Of a DNA stretch of 64,000 nt, positions 59,521-64,000 are shown piece by piece. A program made the translations under genes and the position numbers. The notes below the pieces were generated by a model. It was given only the letters and a program-made list of their open reading frames with translations. It was not told where the DNA came from and ran no database searches. The stretch is from positions 62,001 to 126,000 of the forward strand of contig NZ_CASDOY010000001.1 in NCBI RefSeq assembly GCF_949282365.1, read 5' to 3'. Numbering within the stretch: position 1 is the first letter of the stretch; each line of letters begins with the position of its first letter. The DNA is from an uncultured Desulfovibrio sp. (GTDB lineage: Bacteria; Desulfobacterota; Desulfovibrionia; Desulfovibrionales; Desulfovibrionaceae).

Positions 59521-61174
59521 GCCGCTTGCCCTGTTTTTCTTCCTGCTGCTGGCTGCCAGCCTGCTGCCGGCGCCCGCCGACGCGGCTCTGGCCAAACGGG
59601 CGGGGACTTCCAGCGCCGATGCCTGCAATCCCCACCCGGACGACAAGGACATCATCCTGCCCATGCCCGACGGCCTGAGCATGGCCTTCCGTCTTGTGGC
59701 CGTCCCCAGCAAAGGCCTGCTCTGGGACATGGCCGCCCGTCCCGGACGCGACGACGCCGCCAACAGCGACCGGGCCTTCTACGACAGGCGCTACCGGGCC
59801 TTCCTTTCCGCCCCTTTCTCCCGGGCCGATCTGCCCGCCAGCTGGCGCGCCCAGGCCCCGGCGGGCGATTACTTTTTCTATCTGGTCGCCAAGTATGAAG
59901 TGAGCCGCCTGCAGTGGCAGAGCATCATGGGCCGGGACAGCGCAGGCTCCGATGCCAATATGGCACGGCCCGTGACGGACATCAGCTGGTATGAGGCCGT
60001 GGAATTCACCCGGCGCTATACGGAATGGCTGCTGCAGCATGCCGCGGATGCCCTGCCCCGTTTTGCCGGGGACAGCCGCAATGTGGGCTTCGTACGCCTG
60101 CCCACGGAAACGGAATGGGAATACGCGGCCCGCGGCGGGCAGACGGCCGGTCCCGAACAGCTGACGGAAAAGGACTTCTTCGCCCTGCCTGCGGGGGCGC
60201 CCCTGACGGATTATGCCGTCTATCGCCCCGAGGGCACTGCCCGCATTGCCGAAGACTGCGCCCCCATCGGTTCGCGCAAGCCCAACCCGCTGGGACTTTA
60301 CGATACGGCCGGCAATGCGGCGGAAATGGCTCTGGACATGTTCCGCTTTTCTGTGGGGGGCCGCCTGCATGGTTCCGCCGGCGGATTTGTGCGCAAGGGC
60401 GGTTCCTTCCGCTCCGGCGAGGCGGAGATCATGCCCGGTCGCCGCGAAGAAAGCGCCTTTTTCCTGGCGGACGGCCCGGCCCATGCCCGCGATCTGGGCT
60501 TCCGTCCTGTCATCTCCGGTATCAACACACCGGGCGGAGACCGGCCTTCCGCATTACAGCAGGCCTGGAACGCCGCGGGCCAGAGCAACCCGCTGGCCCG
60601 TGATGCCAGCCGCAACCCCCTGGAAGAGCTGGACCGGCTCATTGCCGCCGCGCCGGATGACAACAGCCGCAAAAACCTGTTGACCCTGCGCGAAGCCATC
60701 AAGGAAAACAATATCCTGCAGGAACAGCAACAGCAGCTGGAAATGCAGTCCACCCTGCGTACGGCCGTCTATATGCTGGAGACCATCCGCAATTACGCCA
60801 GCCGCCGCAATTCCCTGCAAAGCCAGTATGACAGCATGAAGCGGGACAGCCGGACCGCCAAGGGCGAGACGCTCGCCACGCTGCGCCGCATCATGAAAAC
60901 GGCCGAGCAAGGGCTGGAGCAGTTCCAGACCGGCATCGACCGTTCCCTGTCCTTCTACCGGACCCGTGTGGAAGAAGCCGCCCGCTTGGACAAGGAGGAC
61001 TTCGACCGGGCCCTGGCTGCCTTGCTCAAGGATTACGCCGGAGACGACCTTTTCAATGAAAACATGCGCCGCAATGCGGACTTGCTGCGCAAACATGTGC
61101 AGACCGCCCGGACAGGCAAATTGCCCCCGGACACTGCCCTGCTGCAAGAGATTCTGAAAGCACGGACAAAATAG
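59510..61174 (+). CDS. exported formylglycine-generating-enzyme-fold protein with C-terminal coil
   Basis: A 554-residue protein. The GTG at 59510 has GGAGGTCATCC upstream and begins a signal peptide (LALFFFLLLAASLLPAPADA). The FGE/SUMF1 (C-type-lectin-like) domain covers about residues 45-340: KYEVSRLQWQSIMG, WYEAVEFTRRYTEW, RLPTETEWEYAARGG, GLYDTAGNAAEMALDMFRFS, FVRKGGSFRSGEAE and DLGFRPV. The two catalytic Cys of FGE are absent: the RREES-DLGFRP segment has no Cys. So it is probably a ligand-binding, non-catalytic form. The last 190 residues are strongly helical (LTLREAIKENNILQEQQQQL). The longer reading upstream is a frame shadow of the permease gene. Last gene of the operon. Confidence 0.83.
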   Translation: MKSRPLALFFFLLLAASLLPAPADAALAKRAGTSSADACNPHPDDKDIILPMPDGLSMAFRLVAVPSKGLLWDMAARPGRDDAANSDRAFYDRRYRAFLSAPFSRADLPASWRAQAPAGDYFFYLVAKYEVSRLQWQSIMGRDSAGSDANMARPVTDISWYEAVEFTRRYTEWLLQHAADALPRFAGDSRNVGFVRLPTETEWEYAARGGQTAGPEQLTEKDFFALPAGAPLTDYAVYRPEGTARIAEDCAPIGSRKPNPLGLYDTAGNAAEMALDMFRFSVGGRLHGSAGGFVRKGGSFRSGEAEIMPGRREESAFFLADGPAHARDLGFRPVISGINTPGGDRPSALQQAWNAAGQSNPLARDASRNPLEELDRLIAAAPDDNSRKNLLTLREAIKENNILQEQQQQLEMQSTLRTAVYMLETIRNYASRRNSLQSQYDSMKRDSRTAKGETLATLRRIMKTAEQGLEQFQTGIDRSLSFYRTRVEEAARLDKEDFDRALAALLKDYAGDDLFNENMRRNADLLRKHVQTARTGKLPPDTALLQEILKARTK

Positions 61175-61245
61175 TCCGCCGCCGGGCGCTTGCGCCTGTT
61201 CCTACTCACGCCGCAGGGAAGCGGCAAGCCAAAGGAGATGGTCCA

Positions 61246-62148
61246 ATGAACAACAAACCGCGTTTGGGCTGGATCGGCACGGGGGTCATGGGGCATTCCA
61301 TGGCCGGGCATCTGCTGGCTGCGGGCTATCCGCTGACCGTCTACAGCCGTACCAAAGCCAAGGCGGAAGGTCTGCTGGCCTGCGGTGCCCGCTGGGCTGA
61401 GACGCCGCGCGAAGTGGCCCGCCAGGCCGATATCGTTTTCTCCATCGTGGGCTATCCCCGCGATGTGGAAGAAGTGATGCTGGGGGACCAGGGAGCCTTG
61501 GCCGGTCTGGAAAAGGGCGGTATCCTCTGCGACATGACCACGTCCAGTCCGGTACTGGCCCGTCGTATCGCCGAAGCGGCTGCCGCCAGGGGCTGCGGCG
61601 CTCTGGATGCTCCTGTCACCGGCGGCGATATCGGCGCGCGTGAGGCGCGGCTGTCCATTTTTGTGGGAGGCGACAGGGAGGTCTTTGAAAAGGTGCGACC
61701 CTGCTTTGACGTCATGGGCAAAAACATCCTGCACTGCGGTGCCGCCGGCAGCGGCCAGCAGGCCAAGCTGGCCAATCAGGTCGCCATTGCCGGCGTCATG
61801 TTCAGCGTATGCGAATCCATGCTCTTTGCCCAGGAAGCCGGTCTGGATGTGAAGCAGTGGCTGGAGCTGGTGGTCCCCGGGGCCGCGGGCAGCACGGCCA
61901 TGGGCACGCTGGGCCGCCGCCTGCTGGGCTGCGATTACGCTCCCGGCTTTTTTGTGGAGCACTTCATCAAGGATCTCGGGCTCTGCCTGGAAGAGTGCAA
62001 ACGCATGGGACTGGTCCTGCCCGGCGTCGCCCTGGCGGAACAGATCTACCGCATGGCCCAGGCCCAGGGGCACGGCAAGGACGGGACGCAGGTCCTGCTC
62101 CAGGTGCTGGCCACGCTGTCCGGCAAACAATGGCGCGCCCACGCATAA
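61246..62148 (+). CDS. NAD(P)-dependent beta-hydroxyacid dehydrogenase
   Basis: A 300-residue protein of the 3-hydroxyisobutyrate / tartronate-semialdehyde / glyoxylate reductase family. The Rossmann loop is LGWIGTGVMGHSMAGHLLAA, the substrate signature LDAPVTGGDIGAREARLSIF, and the catalytic Lys lies in SGQQAKLANQVAIAGVMFSV. The C-terminal helical domain contains FIKDLGLCLEECKRMGLVLP. The exact substrate (hydroxyisobutyrate, tartronate semialdehyde, succinic semialdehyde) cannot be fixed. Ribosome site GGAGATGG precedes the ATG. It follows the srf-like operon by 71 bp but is likely independent. Confidence 0.9.
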   Translation: MNNKPRLGWIGTGVMGHSMAGHLLAAGYPLTVYSRTKAKAEGLLACGARWAETPREVARQADIVFSIVGYPRDVEEVMLGDQGALAGLEKGGILCDMTTSSPVLARRIAEAAAARGCGALDAPVTGGDIGAREARLSIFVGGDREVFEKVRPCFDVMGKNILHCGAAGSGQQAKLANQVAIAGVMFSVCESMLFAQEAGLDVKQWLELVVPGAAGSTAMGTLGRRLLGCDYAPGFFVEHFIKDLGLCLEECKRMGLVLPGVALAEQIYRMAQAQGHGKDGTQVLLQVLATLSGKQWRAHA

Positions 62149-62459
62149 CGCCTTCCCGCTCTGCGCGGGGATAGGCGGCCTGCCCCGCGTGCCGCATGCT
62201 CCCGAAGGCGAGGGGCGTACGCGTCCCGTTCCGGGATCTTTCCTCCAGTGCATGGACCTGCCTGACGGCACTCCAGGCATGATATGTAACGCTTGGCCGA
62301 AGGACACGAGGGCAGATCCCCTGCATGCCGTCCATGCTGCCGTGCGCCGTGTTTCGACAGCGCAGGCAGGCCCAACGACCGAGCGGCCGGGAGGCTGACC
62401 AACTTTCAGGCTCACCTGAAGTCCGCCTGCCATCCGCCGCTGCTTTCCTGATTATTTTG
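62149..62459. other. gap between dehydrogenase and tRNA-Pro
   Basis: About 310 bp. No gene, terminator with T run or repeat recognised. The promoter of tRNA-Pro follows it. Confidence 0.4.
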
Positions 62460-62488
62460 TTGACAGACAAGATGGCTGCGCGTAGAAG
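62460..62488 (+). promoter_or_regulatory. promoter of first tRNA-Pro
   Basis: -35 TTGACA (62460-62465), 17-nt spacer, -10 TAGAAG (62483-62488), 13 bp before the tRNA. Confidence 0.65.
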
Positions 62489-62501
62489 TCTTTTCCTGTG
62501 T

Positions 62502-62578
62502 CGGGATGTAGCGCAGTCTGGGAGCGCACTTGAATGGGGTTCAAGGGGTCGAAGGTTCAAATCCTTTCATCCCGACCA
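62502..62578 (+). tRNA. tRNA-Pro(GGG), copy 1
   Basis: A 77-nt tRNA with acceptor CGGGATG / CATCCCG, discriminator A and encoded CCA. The anticodon stem CTTGA / TCAAG encloses loop ATGGGGT with anticodon GGG. T arm GAAGG-TTCAAAT-CCTTT. Confidence 0.95.
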
Positions 62579-62593
62579 AGCAGCGGAATACCA

Positions 62594-62625
62594 GGGGATC
62601 CACGAGCAATCGTGGATCCCCTTTT
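62594..62625 (+). terminator. terminator after tRNA-Pro copy 1
   Basis: Perfect 12-bp stem GGGGATCCACGA / TCGTGGATCCCC with loop GCAA, then TTTT. Confidence 0.9.
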
Positions 62626-62791
62626 CTGTTTCCGGGAGCAATCCCGGCAAGTGGCGCTGCCGTAGACGTTCCGTCGCCCTCCCCGGCGGCCGGGATTCCC
62701 TGCAGGCCCTTTTCCTGCCCGCGGCGGGATGCTAAGTTCATCCGTCAGGGCCTCACAGCCATCATGCAACCATCCCCGCACAGGAGGGACC

Positions 62792-63526
62792 ATGAAGATT
62801 CTGTTGCTCATTGTGGCGGTCATCGCCGTTGCTGTCTTTGTCCTGTTCATGGGGGGCCAGCAGCCCCTCAGAGGCATCGGCCACATCCCCGCGTGCGGAC
62901 AGCCTGTCATCATCTCGCGTGCCCGGCCGCCTCTGACCTTCGTCCCCGCCGCCGACATGCAGCTGCGCCATGCGGAAAACCGGACCTTGCGGCCCAAGAC
63001 CCGCCGCAGCATCGACGGAGACGCCCGCGTCTGGCTTGCCGTTTACGGTAATGAACGCGGGACGCTGGTCACGGCGGTGGCGGACGCGGAAGGCAGATGG
63101 GAATGGGAGGCCGCCCACCATGCGTCCTTTCCCGCCATCCGCCAGCAGCAATATGCCTACCAGAACGAGACCCTGCATGAGCAGCTGATGCGCCTGGACG
63201 GCAGCAGCGATCCGTTCTGCCCCGATGCCGCTCCCTGCCTGGTCTACCGGGCAAAGCTCCTGCTGAATTTCCGCAAGACCCAGGTGCTGATGGAATATCA
63301 CGAAGCCATCCCGGAACATCTTGTCCGCGATATCGCCTTTGATACCAGTTACCTCAATGCCTTCCAGCAGCGGGCCCGCGCATCCTGCCAGATCAGCCTG
63401 ACGGATAAGGCATGGCTGGAAACCCATGTGCAAGACTTCAAAAAGCTGGACGCTGCGGGAGAGCGCACCTCCCGTGCCCTCCTCTCCCGCTGGGTAGGCG
63501 AGATGGAGCAGGAAGGCCGCATGTGA
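62792..63526 (+). CDS. membrane-anchored hypothetical protein
   Basis: A 244-residue protein with one N-terminal transmembrane or uncleaved signal helix (ILLLIVAVIAVAVFVLFMGG); the rest lies in the periplasm. Four Cys occur in the body (PACGQPV, DPFCPDAAPCLVY, RASCQIS), which may form disulfides. No known domain recognised. The ATG at 62792 follows AGGAGGGACC. The gene lies between the two inverted tRNA-Pro genes and is thus in an unusual place, though its composition looks like the backbone. Confidence 0.7.
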   Translation: MKILLLIVAVIAVAVFVLFMGGQQPLRGIGHIPACGQPVIISRARPPLTFVPAADMQLRHAENRTLRPKTRRSIDGDARVWLAVYGNERGTLVTAVADAEGRWEWEAAHHASFPAIRQQQYAYQNETLHEQLMRLDGSSDPFCPDAAPCLVYRAKLLLNFRKTQVLMEYHEAIPEHLVRDIAFDTSYLNAFQQRARASCQISLTDKAWLETHVQDFKKLDAAGERTSRALLSRWVGEMEQEGRM

Positions 63527-63759
63527 TCGCGACAGCGCATACCAAACGCCACGGGGAGACCTGTGGCGTTTTTGCTGCAAGCTGCGGCCGGACTGGGGAT
63601 GGGGTCCGCATGGCCCTGCGGACCGGGACAGAAAAAGCGGGAAAGCGCGACAGTCGCACAAGATCCCAACGGTCTCCGCTGCACAGGCTGCGCCAGCCGT
63701 TATTCGTCTCGATCGGCCAATGGGCCTGTTCCCCGTGATTGTGCATCCCAATGTCAAAA
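63527..63759. other. gap downstream of the membrane-anchored gene
   Basis: About 230 bp without gene; no terminator for the upstream gene was recognised before the minus-strand terminator at 63760. Confidence 0.4.
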
Positions 63760-63796
63760 AACAGAAAAGGGACCTACGAGTTTTCGTAGATCCCTT
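63760..63796 (-). terminator. terminator after tRNA-Pro copy 2
   Basis: Minus strand: a 13-bp stem (AAGGGATCTACGA / TCGTAGGTCCCTT, one wobble) with loop AAAC, then TTCTGTTTTTT. Confidence 0.85.
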
Positions 63797-63919
63797 GGGG
63801 TTTCTGTTTTCTGGTCGGGATGAAAGGATTTGAACCTTCGACCCCTTGAACCCCATTTGGGGTTTCTGTTTTCTGGTCGGGATGAAAGGATTTGAACCTT
63901 CGACCCCTTGAACCCCATT
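63795..63919 (-). repeat. tandem 62-bp duplication covering the 3' half of tRNA-Pro
   Basis: Two head-to-tail copies of 62 bp (63795-63856 and 63857-63918). The unit starts TTGGGGTTTCTG and ends in the anticodon region ACCCCAT. The second copy forms the 3' part of the intact tRNA-Pro copy 2; the first is a truncated tRNA fragment lacking the 5' half. No integrase gene is near. Confidence 0.9.
63812..63857 (-). pseudogene. 3' fragment of tRNA-Pro
   Basis: This 46-nt stretch is identical to the CCA end, T arm, variable loop and anticodon arm 3' side of tRNA-Pro(GGG), but its 5' half (D arm and 5' acceptor) is replaced by the start of the repeat unit. It cannot fold as a tRNA. Confidence 0.88.
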
Positions 63920-63950
63920 CAAGTGCGCTCCCAGACTGCGCTACATCCCG
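63874..63950 (-). tRNA. tRNA-Pro(GGG), copy 2
   Basis: Identical to copy 1 in all 77 bases including CCA, on the opposite strand. The 5' end is at 63950. Confidence 0.95.
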
Positions 63951-63961
63951 ACGCGAAGAGA

Positions 63962-63990
63962 TAGATAGATGAAGACGCCTTCCTTGTCAA
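63962..63990 (-). promoter_or_regulatory. promoter of second tRNA-Pro
   Basis: Minus strand: -35 TTGACA (63985-63990), 17-nt spacer, -10 TATCTA (63962-63967), 11 bp before the tRNA. Confidence 0.6.
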
Positions 63991-64000
63991 CATAAGCGTG

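Noticed and set aside
46209..61174. Type VI secretion cluster
   Set aside because: The vWA protein resembles the PpkA tail, but no TssB/C, ClpV, VgrG, Hcp or TssM-like gene is present.
61180..61215. Possible terminator after the srf-like operon (GGGCG-CTTG-CGCCT)
   Set aside because: Very short stem and no T run; not reported as a feature.

Overview
The window is GC-rich, gene-dense, Gram-negative chromosomal DNA. It carries outer-membrane lipoproteins, a LolB-like protein, a sigma-32 factor, HslV, a TAXI-TRAP transporter and the order lolB-like / ispE / tRNA-Gln / prs / rplY / pth / carD / rho. My best guess is a Desulfovibrio-type member of the Desulfovibrionaceae; this rests on gene content and order only, without any database search. 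No rRNA, CRISPR array or insertion sequence was seen.

Layout. (1) 1-13.8 kb, plus strand, is a housekeeping block: sigma-32 factor (cut by the left edge), TPR lipoprotein, LolB-like lipoprotein, rpiB, cysS, M48 protease, hslV, ispE overlapping tRNA-Gln, prs, rplY, an alpha/beta hydrolase, pth, carD and rho. (2) 13.9-15.4 kb, minus strand: tpx and prmA. (3) 15.6-20 kb, plus strand: a methyltransferase joined to a YcaO-TPR protein, a lipoprotein and a pentapeptide-repeat protein, then a short repeat array. (4) 20.3-24.9 kb, minus strand: an iron-sulfur flavoprotein, and an operon of a DUF1786-type protein, a phenylacetate-CoA ligase, a DUF456 membrane protein and trmJ. (5) 25.0-31.3 kb: tRNA-Leu followed by a sparser, compositionally different accessory stretch with a secreted beta-propeller-like protein, a YolD/Y-family polymerase pair, a Tat-exported iron-sulfur flavoprotein and a membrane-anchored metallo-beta-lactamase-fold protein. 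(6) 31.6-39.8 kb: a surface-glycan-like cluster with a FemAB/GNAT protein, a fused ABC-ATPase/glycosyltransferase, a MacB-like permease, a GT2 and a GT4 glycosyltransferase, and a divergent polysaccharide deacetylase; an EamA transporter follows. (7) 41.5-45.2 kb, minus strand: TAXI-TRAP transporter set. (8) 45.3-61.2 kb, plus strand: a glycine-zipper lipoprotein, then a tightly packed nine-gene operon related to the srfA-srfB-srfC genes. (9) 61.2-64 kb: a beta-hydroxyacid dehydrogenase and two identical tRNA-Pro(GGG) genes in inverted orientation around one small membrane-anchored gene.

The strongest candidate for an undescribed system is the 46.2-61.2 kb operon. It joins a membrane-tethered trypsin-like protease, a SrfA-like protein with a TonB-like Pro/Lys/Glu linker, an actin/Hsp70-fold ATPase (SrfB), a dynamin-like GTPase (SrfC), a Sel1/TPR-like membrane protein, an exported vWA protein, a LolD/LolC-like ABC pair and an exported formylglycine-enzyme-fold protein that lacks the catalytic cysteines. 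The arrangement suggests a cytoplasmic nucleotide-driven machine that senses or remodels the envelope through periplasmic partners; the function is inference. Second candidates are the fused ABC-glycosyltransferase with its glycan cluster and the methyltransferase/YcaO-TPR pair.
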